Under the pieces are notes generated by a model. The model was not told where the DNA came from, did no database searches, and was given only the letters and a program-made list of their open reading frames with translations. The translations under genes were made by a program, and so were the position numbers. A stretch of DNA of 64,000 bases from Bemisia tabaci (taxonomy: Eukaryota; Arthropoda; Insecta; Hemiptera; Aleyrodidae), in the NCBI RefSeq assembly GCF_918797505.1, contig NC_092802.1, forward strand, positions 21,287,883-21,351,882, written 5' to 3'. Shown here piece by piece: positions 1 to 11,945 of this stretch (within the stretch, counting starts at the first letter, position 1; each line of letters begins with the position of its first letter).

Positions 1-284
1 TTTTTGCAGGTTTCGATCCACCGTGCGCCGGTTCACGGGCGAACTTTACGATCTCGGTAAACGATGGCAACACTAGTCTACCCGTTTATTACGCGGCTAC
101 TAAAACGGTGAAATTATGGCGGTCACTTACGCGTTTTGCGTTACCCGCGTCGGAAATCCACAGCGCGTCTGGTCGGAGTGCAAACGCTCTGAAGATCGAT
201 CGGAAGCAAAGACAAGAGAACCTCCTCTGACCTTTTCGCGACAAGTGGAAGCTTTTACAATCGGGGACTCAACACTTCCGTGTG
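1..284. other. No recognisable feature
   Basis: Moderately GC-balanced sequence with short overlapping open frames on both strands and no protein motif that I recognise. It leads into the palindromic element that follows. Confidence 0.5.
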
Positions 285-307
285 GACAATGGAGATGTTG
301 CACGTGT

Positions 308-775
308 GAGGAATTTGCTATTTGACTGTTAATTCTTACGTAAAAGTTTGCGAGAAACACGATGGTGCCACTGGTTTTCTCTGAAATCAACTCCCAAGCT
401 CAAAAAAAGTTCTCAAGTTGAGGCCAAAATGGAGGGGATACCCCACGCTATCCTGAGAGTCCACCTCTACATCAAGACAAACTCAACATGCAAAGATAGG
501 GAGCAAATACATTGACAGGGCTGCCACTTTACTTGGGGACTCCACAACTGAAAACACGGCAGCCCTGTCAATGTATTTGCTCTCTATCTTCGCATGGAGA
601 GTTTGTCTAGATGTAAAGGTGAACTCTCGGGATAGCGTGGGATATCCCCTCCATTTTGGCCTCAACTTGAGAGCTTTTCTTGAGCTTGGGAGTTGATTTC
701 AGAGAAAACCAGTAGCACCATCGTGTTTCTCGCGAACTTTTACATAAGAATCAGCAGTCAAATGGCAAATTCCTC
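308..775. repeat. Long palindromic element (family A, copy 1)
   Basis: Two arms of about 218 bp, 308-525 and 558-775, are near-perfect reverse complements around a 32-bp centre. Similarity may extend a little outward on both sides. A second, more decayed copy lies at 53052-53405. No coding capacity is seen. The structure is that of a foldback or MITE-like DNA element; its superfamily is not clear because no target duplication was identified. Confidence 0.85.
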
Positions 776-899
776 TGGCAAATTGGATGCATTATCTCCA
801 TTAGGGAGGTCAACAGTTGAATGCTGACGTCCCGAAAGTAAAAACTTCCCCCATTGCCAAGATACCAGTGGAGGGTCTCTTATCTCCGCTTGGAAGATA

Positions 900-1130
900 C
901 CCGAGTGTGAAGTGCCTATCCAGGGAGAGTGCGAACATGTCGAAAGATTGAGCTCTTAGGGTCCAAAAAGGCAGCCAACCTCCTTACACAAAAAATGTCA
1001 CTGCGAATCTTCAAATTTCAATTTTAAATTAAGATGGCCGAGAATGTTCATAAATGAGAGTTTTTCCGCAATTTGAGTAATTTATGCCAAAACTAAATCG
1101 TATTACAATCGACGGGTCTTAACAATGGGT
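900..1130 (+). repeat. Degenerate copy of dispersed family E
   Basis: Shares scattered but collinear blocks with 60563-60770, for example the run around the word GAGCTCTTAGGGTCC and the following AAAAATGTCACTG block. Only the left half of the family is present here. Confidence 0.55.
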
Positions 1131-2200
1131 CTACGATAGCCACATACAATATCCGACGATCAGTAAGACTTTACACGGTGGTAAACGCGATACCGGTCAA
1201 TTCACGTACGTTAGTGCGCCTTCAATTTCATCCGATACCGTGCAATACTTCTGTAGTGGAATAGTTGCTCAGAGCGCCTTTAACAGTAGCACTGCAGTGG
1301 TCAATGACACCAGTTAATTATGACCTGAACTTCGGGTCCCGTGGGGGAATTTTTTTTTCCGTTAAGAGCAGTCTCTCTCTGTAACCTTGCACTGGAGTAC
1401 ATTTCGTATAGCTTTGATTCTAATTTTCAGTATTTTCGGCTTGATTTCCTTCAGAATGGTTTGAATTTAGTACCTAATTTTCTACCATCTTATTATCTGA
1501 CATTTAGTAAAATATATGAAAGATTTGCTGATTGCCAGCGGAATGCGCTCAGTTCAAAACCCTACCATTTGAAGTGGTTAGAATTAGAAAGGCTTAATTT
1601 CACTGAAATGTTAGAAAGTTTCATCGGTGACAATTACTTTAATTCTTCAAGAATAATTGCAAATTTTCTTTTGAAATTCAGATACTTTTTTTCTCGCCGA
1701 TGTAAATTCTATTATGGCCGTAGAAACACAACTCATGACAACTTCCGATAGTTCGAAAATACGTCTTAGCTAGGCTGAAAAATCGGTGCTGCGTGTCATT
1801 CGATCAGTTCAAATATGGTCGATTGGCTACCATGCGGGGATTACGTGCTGCCATCGTGTGAGTGCGCTGGCGATGTATTTACTCGGGTGTGCGTGTGTGA
1901 TTAATCTCGCCAATGGGGTGTTTATGTCGACACTTATCTCAGATGCGAATATGTTCGATGGCTTGCTGTCCCACGTCCCTCAAGGGCTTCCCCATGCGGG
2001 CCTGGGGTTGAGTTTCCGGCAGGATCTGAAGCATTCATTCAAGTTGAGCTTCCACCCGTTGTGCGCAATAAAGGATTGAGATTTCAGCGTTGTTGTTATT
2101 GTTGTTTTTTTGGTTTTTTTTTAAACAAATTAAGAAATAAAACAAGTTCAGCGAACATTGTATTACACAATGTCTAAAAGGTAATAGCACTGAATATATT
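1131..2200. other. No recognised gene; one unplaced 136-aa ORF
   Basis: An ORF at 1341-1751 (+) encodes 136 residues rich in F, L, S and N. It has no family motif that I recognise, no signal peptide and no clear splice context. Its composition follows the AT-rich background, so it is probably fortuitous. Nothing else stands out before the hairpin at 2201. Confidence 0.4.
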
Positions 2201-2400
2201 GGTATGCGTACTGCGTAGTGTAGCCAAGTACTAGAAATAATGTAACATTTTTTGAAAAAAGAAAAAAAAAACTTACATTTTATTATAAAATTTGACCGAA
2301 GCTTTGATGATTTGATGAAGCGCTTACTTCGAAAAGCTTCGGTCTTTTTTTTCCAAAAAATGTTACATTATTTCTAACACTTGGCTACACTACACGTACC
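2201..2400. repeat. 200-bp hairpin element
   Basis: The left arm starts at 2201 (GGTATGCGTACTG) and the right arm ends at 2400. The arms pair over about 50 bp, including the block AATGTAACATTTTTTG and its complement. An inner stem, GACCGAAGCTTT with AAAGCTTCGGTC, lies at 2293-2343, so most of the unit is self-complementary. Confidence 0.75.
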
Positions 2401-2447
2401 AAAACACAAAAATATGAAAACAAATTATTATTATTTTTAAAGATGTT

Positions 2448-2668
2448 CACTGAGAAAAAGCTATGGCTTTTAAACCGATTAGTGGTTCACATGGAACACC
2501 ACAAATAGTAGTAAAGGCAATTTATAACAATAGCACATATACCTTAGTGATGGTACGAGATACCTTAGTATGATTCACAAACCGAGAATCATTAGTTCAT
2601 TAACGACTGATAGTGGTGTTCCATATGAACCACTAATTGGTTTATACAGACGTAGATTTTTCTCCGTG
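2448..2668. repeat. MITE with CACTGAGAAAAA-type ends
   Basis: The ends read CACTGAGAAAAA on the left and TTTTTCTCCGTG on the right. Subterminal inverted blocks around GTGGTTCACATGGAACACCAC and its partner near 2613-2645 make the element palindromic. No target duplication is obvious. Non-coding. Confidence 0.65.
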
Positions 2669-3488
2669 TTTGGGAGCTATGCTCTGGCTCAGGAATTGAT
2701 TCAGGTCAAAATCAGCGGTATAATTGTATTTCTCACTAAATTTTCTAAAAAAAATTGCGGGATCACAAATGACAGATTCTTCCAAGAACTTTATATTTCC
2801 ACTTTGATGTAAAATTCGTCAGAGAATCACTTGCCAGTTCCGCGAATTTCATAACAAGTTGAGGAATCGTTATCATTGGAACCATACAAAACAGACTCCG
2901 CCAACTAAATTTTTTCAGGTCAACAGCATCTGAATGAAGTTGTGCGATTCTGAAAATGAAGTGTCATTCACCTTTGCACGTATCTTTGCAACCGACTTCC
3001 GTCTCCCGAAGAGTAAGGTTGCGAGATATCCTAAAAATTGACCTATTACAACCTCACCTCACAGAAATATACATACTACATGCTCTCAGAACTTGGCAAC
3101 AATGGTCCATACAAACAAATTAAATTCGACGAAGTGTAGGTGCGTCAGTTCATCATAATTTCACGGATAGTTGAGCCGCGCGAATACGGCGAAATCCTAA
3201 TTGCAATTTATTTCAGCGGAGGAGGAAAAAAAGCTTGCACTACGACAGTGCGGAGCAGCTAAAATAAAGTTAAAATTGGCTGAAATATCTTGACTGAGCT
3301 TCAATGAAACGCCACTTAAGTAAATCACGAGCGCGCTCGTAAAACTTTAATTACTCCGGGATCCAGTTTAACGCAGCCCCTCGTCTCGGAATACTTCTTT
3401 CAGGACTCACGATTGGGGCAACGGAGAGTTAGGAAATCTTGATTTGAAACAACTATAAAGATTGGGAGGTTTCTTAGGCAGACGCAGA
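2669..3488. other. No recognisable feature
   Basis: About 800 bp of AT-rich sequence without a convincing ORF, RNA gene or repeat. Confidence 0.45.
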
Positions 3489-3835
3489 TGCAGCAATTTG
3501 GCAACACCGGATTTTCTCCATTTAAACCCATGCTATTTAATCGATTCAAGTCGGAGCAGCTGGCCCCTCCCAGAATCGATACATTTCCATAGGTTTAAAT
3601 GGAGGAAGACAATGTTGCCATTTTCTAGATCCGCCAGTGTTCTTATGGGAAGAAAGTAAGCATAAATGACAGTGGCGTGGCGTGCTTTGCGATAGATCGA
3701 TTGATCTGCCTTTTTAACCTACTAAAAAGATCAATGAACAAGGTGTTTTCAACGAACACATTAATGATCGATTCTTTACCATAGCTACCAATGGGGACAT
3801 ATCGATACTCGACCATTCACTCCTCGCGTCTGATG
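3489..3835. repeat. hAT-like MITE remnants (family R, two pieces)
   Basis: Piece 1 (about 3489-3650) has the inverted blocks TCCATTTAAACC and GGTTTAAATGGA with ATCGAT-rich interior. Piece 2 starts at 3670 with CAGTGGCGTGGCGTGC followed by a TCGATTGATC block; its right end is decayed. Both match family R, whose best copy is at 59116-59280. Confidence 0.7.
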
Positions 3836-3842
3836 GGTGAAG

Positions 3843-4228
3843 TTTTTTTTACCGAATTATTTTTGCAGACACCCTGTACGCTGTTCTGTACTGTGTAGAA
3901 GCTAGTGTTGAAAGAAAGGAATGGATACATTTAGGTATATTCGAATTCGATCAATTTTTCGCGTGTGAAATTTTTTTGGCACCCTGTTATGACATCAGCG
4001 ACTCTTAAAAGTGCCAAGTAAAATATACGTTGTATATACATCTGAAAGGAACGGCAATTTTTCAAAGACCCTTAAATTTATAATTGTTGTCGCTAGACGC
4101 CCTGAAGTGAGGCGAAATTTTCGAATATACCTAAATGTATCCATTCCTTTCTTTCAACACTAGCGCTTCTACACAGTACAGAACAGCGTACAGGGTGTCT
4201 GCAAAAATAATTCGGTAAAAAAAATTGA
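3843..4228. repeat. Inverted repeat pair with 105-bp arms
   Basis: The left arm (about 3843-3945) and right arm (about 4119-4228) are near-perfect reverse complements, including the block GAAAGAAAGGAATGGATACA. The spacer is about 170 bp. Each arm contains ACACCCTGTACG or its complement, the same GGGTGT-type word that recurs in the adjacent tandem array. Confidence 0.8.
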
Positions 4229-5160
4229 CCGAATTCAGATATATTTGACGTTTCCGATGCGATTGCGGGCACCGCGCACAACGAAGAATGCATGACATAG
4301 GAACGATGTAGAATTTTTTATTGCATGAAGATGGAATGATCTTACTTTCAGCAAAGTTTTCGACCTCTGTTGCCGTTACAGGGTGTTTATTAAATTTTAA
4401 TAGCGAAAGACCGGTCAAAATGGAGGTATTTTTCACGATTTTTGTGTATCTGAAGACACCGTGCGACCAAGAATCAAACATCTATGGACCTTTTGAAATT
4501 TGCCCTTGTATACTGGTGGTATGGACTTGCTTTTCCCCAATTTTCGAACTTCCAGTGTCATTACAGGGTGTCTAATAAATTTCGCCATTGAAGAAACGGC
4601 CGAATTGAGGTATTTTTGACGTTTTCGAAGTGATTGCGGGCACCGCACAACGAGGAATGTAAGACATAGGAACCAAGTAGATTTTTTTATCCCTTGCGGA
4701 GGGTATGAACTTACTTTGCACAAATTCTCGGACCGCCACTGCCACTACAAGGTGTTCCAAAAAATTATCAAAAAACGGCCAATTTGAGGTATTTTTGACG
4801 TTTTCGCTGCCATTTCGGGTATCGCAGGACGAAGAATATAAGACGTATGAACCAAGTAAAATTTTTTATTTCATACAGATGGTATGAACTTACTTTCCAC
4901 AAATTTTCGGACCTTCATTGTCATTACAGGGTGTCCAATAAATTTTCGAACGCGAAAAAACGGTCAAAATTGAGCTATTTTTGACAAGTTTTCCACCATT
5001 ATGGGCACAGCTTGGCAGAAAATAAAAGACGTAGGAGTTTTCTGACATTTGCCCTTCCATATTGATGGTATGGACTTGCTTTCCACAAATTTTCGGATTT
5101 TTACTACCATTATAGGTTGCTCAAAAAGTTCATTATACGTTAAAAAACGGCGAAATTTCG
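4218..5160 (+). repeat. Diverged tandem array, period about 185 bp
   Basis: About five units. Each contains a block like GAGGTATTTTTGACG, then a GCGGGCACCG-like stretch, an ATAGGAACCAAGTA-like stretch, and ends in TTACAGGGTGTCTAATAAA or a variant. Units begin near 4218, 4411, 4598, 4776 and 4961. Units are clearly diverged, and the array fades out after about 5160. Confidence 0.75.
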
Positions 5161-5529
5161 ATTTTTAGAGCTGCCGAGCGGAGAGTTTCGGCATTACCAA
5201 GCGAACTGAGAGTGACCTAGGAGAAAAACAAAAATTTTCCCTTAATCTGCAAGGTATGTGCTAGGTTTGTACCAATTTTTGGACATCTAGCGTCAAATCC
5301 GTGTTGCTGGCAAAAATATCAAAAATGTACGGCGAAAATGCCAAAAAAACTGGAAAAATCTCGATGTTTAGGCTCTGTGCGCGCCGGGTTAAAATTTTTT
5401 TTTCTCAAAATCCTCTTGGCTACCGTGTTTTTTTATCACATAGAACCATTTAAGACCGTGCAACATTTGGTTTTGTCGATTTAAAAAAATAAGTCCCACC
5501 CTACTGTGCATATTCTTACTTTTAAATAT
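5161..5529. other. Decayed edge of tandem array, no gene
   Basis: Fragments such as AAAAACGGCGAAATTTCGA suggest further decayed units; otherwise nothing is recognised. Confidence 0.4.
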
Positions 5530-5782
5530 CGACGGCGTAAGTCTGCAATTATAAATCTCGTTTGCGGTGTCTGAAAATCTCCGCCTCTAAATTATTTTTT
5601 AAAATGAGAAAAAATTGACATCATTCCTTGAAGTTTTTGCATAATTCTCTTCGCACAGAGGGGGAAAATCACGGCAGTTTTAAAGAATTGTCGTTGAGTA
5701 GTTTTCTGTTTAAAAAATAAAGTAAGACAGAGAGCCTGCAACATCGCAAACCGACCTATGTGATTGCCGACTTACACCGTCA
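5530..5782. repeat. CGACGG-end MITE, copy 1
   Basis: Starts CGACGGCGTAAGTC and ends near GACTTACACCGTCA. The interior is collinear with 11102-11354 and 60319-60560, including the block ATCTCGTTTGCGGTGT and the block TTTAAAAAATAAAGTA. Non-coding. Confidence 0.8.
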
Positions 5783-5989
5783 ATATATATTTATCCTTAC
5801 CATTTACCACAACAGAAAAAAATTACGAAGATTACTGGAAAACCAGGTCTTCAGACACTCTCAGATAAAATGATAAAAAATTTGCGGGCAAATTCGCCAA
5901 TTTCATTCGGAAGTGTTTAAAAAAAATTATTTATATCTCGTTCAGTAGTTGATTTTCACACTCTCACATTTCAACGAGAAAAACACGAG

Positions 5990-6200
5990 CACTGGTAAAA
6001 AAAAACCTCTTGGTTCAAGAGTGCAGTTTCTTGTCGCCGGATTTAAGAGTCTGGACTCCTGTTTCAATGCAAAATCCGCTTGAATCAATGCAAAATCCGC
6101 TTGAAACAAGAGTTCAAGACTCTTAAATCCGGTGACAAGAAACTGCACTCTTAAGTCAATGCAATGCGGCATTGGTCCAAGAGGTTTTTTTTTACCAGTG
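5990..6200. repeat. Palindromic MITE, divergent subfamily of W
   Basis: Ends CACTGGTAAAAAA and TTTTTTACCAGTG. The interior is self-complementary around the block AAGAGTCTGGACTCC and a short direct repeat of the word AATGCAAAATCCGCTTGAA. It shares the terminal CACTGG and the AGTCTGGACTC word with family W but differs elsewhere. Confidence 0.8.
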
Positions 6201-7667
6201 AGACTTTTCCCCCAGTTCAGTCCTTGTTTAGTGGTGTACTGATTTCCGAGAGATCCTCGAATTCCAAGCAAAACCCCACAAAACGACGAGGTGAACTACA
6301 GAAAGTTCAAACGGAGGAAAGAACCGCGACGAGACCAAATCTTAAGCCCTGTGGGTGAGTTCGCACGTCTACCACGGAAAGTTCGCGCTCCCGTGCAACA
6401 CTCGCGCACTTGCCAAATCATCCTTAAAAGAACCCCAAATTCCCAACAGAAATACGTCCAATCGCGCTTTTCCTGCACGATCTGGCAGCGTCGTTCCGGC
6501 CGGGAAAAACGCCCGCGGCCACCCGCGCGCAGAAAGCGAATTCTTGTCTCGGCGACGAACCCCCGCAAGCGTCGAGGATGTTGCCGGAACGCGCCGGGTT
6601 TGAGAGGAAATTATGGGAAAATTGATGTGAAATAGTGAAATATGGCAACGTTCCGCGGGAAAACTTGTTAAGCGCACCTTATGTAGGTGAGGAGGTGGGG
6701 TGGGGGTTAGAGCACACAAGCTTCGAACATCTGCGATGAGAGGTGAAAGACGCTCAGGTACTAGAAAAGTCACGGAGGGTGGGCGATTTTAATCGCTTGA
6801 AGATGTGAAATGTAAAGTGCAGCACTCTGTTCCCCTGTTGAATTCTAATTTTACTCAAAAAAAAAAAAAAAAACTTTAATATTTTAAAGTTTTTGGAGAC
6901 CTTGAATCGATTAGTTTATCAAGAATCTTCGCCATTTTCAATACTTCCCTTTGTAAAACGTTGGTCGGAGGAAGGGCAAATTAACAACTACTTTATTGTA
7001 ATTGAAGTCTATTTCACTTATTTTGCTCATCCTTGCTTTGTTTCAAGTTTAGAGTGCCTATTTTGATTAGAGTCAAGGAGTTACAAAATGATGGTTGTAA
7101 ATTTGTGAGAAAGTAGACTGAGGAGACATACTCACCACATTTTGGATCATTTTGAACTTTTCCATAGATAATAATTGTTCCCTGATGTGAGGAATAACTG
7201 AACTGACTTCCATAAACGAGAATTAAAGGTATCTAATTTAGATTTTCAAATCTTGCCCCTTTAGTGTCGAAGTACCTCTCAGCTGCCACCAGCGCATAGG
7301 TCAAGTTGGAGATACTTATTGCACTCTTTGAAAGATAAGCGCCTTTTCTATTCCTCCTACTCGCTCCTTCAATTTGATAGATGGCAATTTGAGCTACTTT
7401 GAGGTCCGAAAAATTATTGTATCTCACTTTCACTACTACTTACAAGTCGCTGTGATAGCACTTCTGTGCGCTCTGCGACACCCAACCGCCACCATTAGCA
7501 ATCCTACCAGAGCTCCTCCGGCACATCGCATCTCCTCATTTCCTGCCTTATCTCACTTTCAACTCTTATTAAAACTGAAATATACAGCGCGGATCAAGGT
7601 CACTCAATGACGACTTAAGAATCAACCCGCTACATTCTGTATCATTTCAAATGAACAACATAACATT
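6201..7667. other. GC-rich island then AT-rich spacer, no gene recognised
   Basis: The 6280-6780 stretch is GC- and CpG-richer than its surroundings and has overlapping open frames on both strands (up to 134 aa), a pattern expected from GC-rich non-coding DNA. A splice-donor-like GTGGGTGAGT lies near 6350. I recognise no domain in any frame, so I do not call an exon. The rest is AT-rich and featureless apart from an A16 run near 6859. Confidence 0.4.
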
Positions 7668-7812
7668 AATTGGACTACATTTTGCAATTTGGCACTATAA
7701 ACTCTAGCCCGGTTTAAAAACAACGTATGTGCCCTTATTTTCCCTATGCACATAAGTGTTTTTCCAGAGGAGCCAGAATTTATAGTTCCAAATTGCAAAA
7801 TGCAGTCCAATT
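7668..7812. repeat. Short palindromic element
   Basis: Arms 7668-7712 and 7768-7812 are inverted copies around TTGGACTACATTTTGCAATT. The word TTTTGCAA with a flanking TTGGAC recalls family K ends but the sequence is otherwise different. A half-copy may lie near 44040-44080. Confidence 0.7.
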
Positions 7813-9387
7813 GTAACCTAACGTGTAAAAATGCGGTTCTAGTTTTACGTTAACATGGCGCACTCATCAACTTAAAATTCTTCTGAGGAAGCTCACTGAA
7901 GCGGTCAAAAGTTCGAATCCCTGCATCTGGGGGCGTTGCTAGACCCGAGAAATCGGCTACGTTTTCCTTCCTTCACGTGTGAAAAATGGAGCTATTCGAG
8001 CAAACTTTGCCGACGCTGGCCCAAGCTAACCCAATCAGGCCGTCCACTGAACTTCATCTAATATTCCTCGTTGAAAACGAGCGTTGTCGATTTGCGCAGA
8101 GTATATTCGCTTTAAGTTTGGTAGACGAGTTTCCTCTTCTCAACGATGCAATTTTTCCACTCGATCGGAAAAAAAGTCAGTGAAATTTCAGTTGAGCAAG
8201 CCCAAAAGTTTCCAAGCAACATTAGCATTTTAAGTAATTTAGATTAAAATCATTAAACACAATTAGATCATGATAATTTAAACACGAGCGATTTCCTTTG
8301 ATTTAATATTAATAAGAAAATGAAAATGTACAATATGTTAGAATAAGGATAAATAGTGTCCTTTACTATTTGTCCAAGTGCCTCAATTGTATATAACACG
8401 ATTCTTCTTGCTTCGGGTGAGGCTGCAGTGGGCCCCATTCCAATTTGTAAAAAAGCAAATAAAATTTCCTACCAACAAGAAAAAAAAAAGAAAAAAAAAT
8501 ACAATTTATGAAAGGAAGTTTTTTTATAGTTTAAGATGCAGTCAAAGGTTTTTCAGGTTTTTCGTATGATAGACCACGAATCGTGTTCCTTCTTTAGAGG
8601 TTGATGACCTCTTTGAAGTAGAGATTAGAGTCTACTCAGATATGCGGAGGCAAGAGCATGTAGTTCTAGATGAAGGAAGGGTACAGAAAAATGTAAAGGA
8701 GACTTACGACCGGAGGAAAAATTGGCCTTTGAGGAGGAGTACACTTACCTGAAACAGAACAAAAGAAAAATGTTAAGATCAAATGCTGATTAAAAAGAAA
8801 ATAATCGCAGAATCAAAGGTCCTAATATCCTAAATAATCACCTAGAAATGTCATGGAGAGCGGTAACTATAGTAGAGACAATGAAACTTAAGGACCTTGA
8901 AGAACAAAAGAGGTGGCAAAAGTTGCGCCGATTTTGAACACATCGGTTACGATAAAATCAAGAAGCTTTTGATTCAAAGTCCGGGACGAAGTTTATTCAC
9001 TTCATTCTACGTGTAATGTTAACAGAAAACATTGACGGTAATATTACAAATATACGCATATCGATTCGAGAATTTCAAAAATCCCGCTCTCTCTTTAATA
9101 TTTCAAGATAACACTGGGTAATATTTTCGCATTATAATTTTGAATATTATTGTTGACGTTAAACTTAAAATCATGGGAATTTCATTTCTTTCAATCCTTG
9201 GGAATAAAAACTGATAGCTTTCCTGTAAGAAAACCAAACCAGAAGAAGGCAGAGATTATGCACCCTGAATGAGATGCGTTTTTTCCCAAAATCACTGTTG
9301 CACAAATGCATTCTGGTGCCTACCGTCCGAGTCTAAACTTTTGCGGTAATTCATCCTAGTACTTTTTCAGGCTACGTGGACGCATTA
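7813..9387. other. No gene recognised
   Basis: AT-rich sequence with poly-purine runs near 8480-8500. A tRNA B-box-like GTTCGAATCC occurs at 7911-7920 without a matching A box. ORFs are short and unrecognised. Confidence 0.4.
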
Positions 9388-9620
9388 AACTGGAAAAAAA
9401 AAACACATTGGATCTAGAGTCCAGACTCTTGAAAACATTGACAAGAAAAAATACTCTTGATTCTATCAGATGTTTGCTTAAATCAAAAGGAAATCCGCTC
9501 AAATTAAGAGGCTTGGTTCTTGATTAAAGCAAAAATCCGATTGAATCAAGAGTATTTTTTCTTGTCGATGTTTTTTTAAGAGTCTGGACTCAAGATCCAA
9601 TGTGTTTTTTTTTTCCAGTG
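9388..9620. repeat. Palindromic Tc1/mariner-like MITE (family W, copy 1)
   Basis: Ends are (A)ACTGGAAAAAAA and TTTTTTTCCAGTG, followed inward by CACATTGGATCTAGAGTCCA and its complement, then AAGAAAAAATACTCTTGATT-type blocks in both orientations. Practically the whole 233 bp folds back on itself. Other W copies in this window are flanked by TA, which suggests a Tc1/mariner-type mechanism. Non-coding. Confidence 0.9.
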
Positions 9621-10605
9621 TAGCCTCGATAATCAACAGATTTTCCTCAAAATTTGACAACACCTTAAGAGCTCCCTTCGGCAATTCATCTTTCCGCAGG
9701 CCGCTACCGATGCACAGTTTTCTTAAGCAGCGAGCCACTCAAGGAACTTTTAGTTCTTCAAAAGTGCTTGTTCGTCGGTTTTTTCTTGGCCCGAATCACT
9801 ACCAACCATGCAAATCGTCCCTCCTCTGACGTAAAGGTGTGTCTCGACTCCCGCATGACCCTCAGAAAGCATGGGTTTAAATGTGAAGCAGGGTTCATGT
9901 GGAAATCTACATACGCCCTATAGGTCAAAGGAGCGATGAAATAGGTGGCTCGCACGGTCACTGAAGGGCTTCCCTCCGTGCACAATCACCCAACAGGCGT
10001 TTGACAGGCTAAGAAATAGTGTCACATACTTAAAACCCCGCTCGAAATAATTCGGTTTAAAACCCCGGGCGCCGAACGAAGATAATGACTCTGTGTGGCA
10101 CAGATTTAGCGGAGGGTAAAATATGCTTTGGGAAAGCACCAAATATAAAATCAAATAACCGATTCACCTCAAAGAGACTTTTAAACGATAATGTTTGGTG
10201 TATCGTTAGGCTTTAAATAACAATTTAAAATTTGCTGTTCATAATTATTATGAGCTATCCGATTATTATTAGAAAACCAGACAAAAGAAAAGCAGACCAG
10301 ACCAAACATTTAGTGATGAAAATAAACGAGGAAGTGAATATCATTGCGCTTAACCTCCAAAGTCCCCAGGGCAAGATGTCCTGCCATTTATTCTAATAGT
10401 AAGTTCTAATCTGAGTCGCCAGAGCACTGCTCCGGCACCATTGAATGACTTATAGACGAGATTTTACGTTCTATTTTATGCAGTAAAGGGGGAATTAATT
10501 TTTTTGTAATTTTTGACAGTGTGAATAGAAAAATTGAATAAGATCCAGGACTGAAACTGAAACACATTCTGTAATCTCCAGGTCCAAGGAGGCTAAAGCC
10601 CGTGC
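9621..10605. other. No gene; short dispersed-repeat match
   Basis: The stretch 9860-9935 shares words (AAAGCATGG, GGTTCATGTGG, TACGCCC) with 43275-43350, indicating an old dispersed repeat. No gene is recognised. Confidence 0.4.
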
Positions 10606-10617
10606 TAAAAACAAAAA

Positions 10618-10663
<46 letters not shown>
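10606..10663 (+). repeat. Poly(A) tract
   Basis: An uninterrupted run of 43 A (10621-10663) preceded by A-rich AAAACAAAAACAA. It could be a retroposed tail, but the upstream sequence has no retroelement coding region that I recognise. Confidence 0.9.
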
Positions 10664-10667
<4 letters not shown>

Positions 10668-11097
10668 AAATATACAGATAGCCTGTGTTTCTTTTTAATT
10701 ACTCTGCCTGCATTAATTACTCAATAGGACAGATTTATGCCGGAAGCAAATATGTGCGAATCGAAATTAAAAAGAAAAGCAAACAAGTTGGTTTTTGCAA
10801 TCGCTAGCGATAGCAATATTCGTCATGGGAACTTTTGCTTCTGGGATATGAAAATTTTAAGGTACAGTTCGTTTGTAGTATCTTCAGAATTGAAGGGGCT
10901 ATGTAATTTTGTGTCGACATCTCTTTTTTAACATTTTTAATTTTTTTCTTTGCATACAAGAAAGCTGTTATTTACCAATTATTTATTTTCGTTGGATTAT
11001 GTATGGTTTTTGGAAGTTAACGCATTTAACTTTCAGTTTCGTTTTTTCGGCGTAAAGTATGATATTTTTACTCTACGCATATGCCCGAATACGCATC
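10664..11097. other. AT-rich spacer
   Basis: No recognised gene. Open frames at 10737-10931 and 10950-11180 are short and compositionally like background; the second runs into the MITE that follows. Confidence 0.4.
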
Positions 11098-11101
11098 ATA
11101 A

Positions 11102-11354
11102 CGACGGTGAAACTACCAAACCACGTATCTCGTTTGCGGTGTTTAAAAATCTCCGCTCACATTTTATTTTTTTGAAGTAGACCAAATCAATATCATTCCT
11201 TGAAATTTTCACAGAATTTTCTCCGCACGAAGAGGAAAAATCACGGAAATTTTCAAGACTGGACGTTAAGTAGCTTTTCATTTAAAAAATAAAGTATGAC
11301 AGGAAGTCTGCGACGTCGCAAACCGAGATACGTGGTTTGGTAGTTTCACCGTCG
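11102..11354. repeat. CGACGG-end MITE, copy 2 (intact, with TSD)
   Basis: Terminal inverted repeats of about 31 bp are essentially perfect: the left end begins CGACGGTGAAACTACCAAAC and the right end is its complement. The element is 253 bp and is flanked by ATAA on both sides (11098-11101 and 11355-11358), a plausible 4-bp target duplication. Non-coding. Confidence 0.88.
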
Positions 11355-11404
11355 ATAAGTGACCTATGTGCTTCCTAAGTTGCCATTTTTTTCATTCAAA
11401 TAGA

Positions 11405-11945
11405 TGTAACCGAAATGTTAGATGTGTACTACCTATACTACTTTCATGTCGTTGCTTTATTTATTTATTTACTTTTTGCGTAGGTATAAATTGTTATTTT
11501 TTGCTGAATTTTGGAGAAAATATTGCTTTAAGAACGTGGAATGTAAATTAATTTTATTGAAAAAAGAAAATACCATCATTAATTTGGGCGAACAGAGAAA
11601 ATATACATCAATATTTGGGTCAACATCTCCCTGATTATATAAAGGATGAATATATTAGTATTTCTGTATAAAAAAACTTAGCTTTTGTCTTCAGAGCTAC
11701 GATGATTCTAGCCCCAGTCAATTTGTTTTATTGAAAACAAAAACAAAAAAAAAAACAACTGAAATGTTAGACATACTATTTTCATGTCTTTCTATTTGTA
11801 TCAATAGGTACTTTTTGCTTAACTTACGAACGTTGAATGCAAATTAACTTTATTGAAAAAAGAAAATAACGTCATTAATTTGGGGGAACATGTGGCTGAT
11901 TATATGAAGGAGGTATATTCCAGTATTTTTGTTTAACATATTAAC
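11405..11945 (+). repeat. Diverged direct duplication, offset about 340 bp
   Basis: Blocks of 11412-11675 recur in the same order in 11759-11945: ACTTTTTGC, then AACGTGGAATG or AACGTTGAATG, then TTTATTGAAAAAAGAAAATA, then CATTAATTTGGG, then TGATTATAT. The second copy lacks some of the first. Not coding in either copy. Confidence 0.7.

Noticed and set aside
1341..1751. 136-residue ORF
   Set aside because: AT-rich background composition and no recognisable motif; listed only as unplaced.
6291..6773. Possible first exon with a GTGGGTGAGT donor in a GC island
   Set aside because: No recognised protein or acceptor, and all frames on both strands are open to similar extents.
7911..7920. B-box-like GTTCGAATCC suggesting a tRNA
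   Set aside because: No A box or cloverleaf could be built upstream.
10406..10669. ORF with a long poly-phenylalanine start
   Set aside because: It is the translation of the poly(A) tract on the opposite strand.
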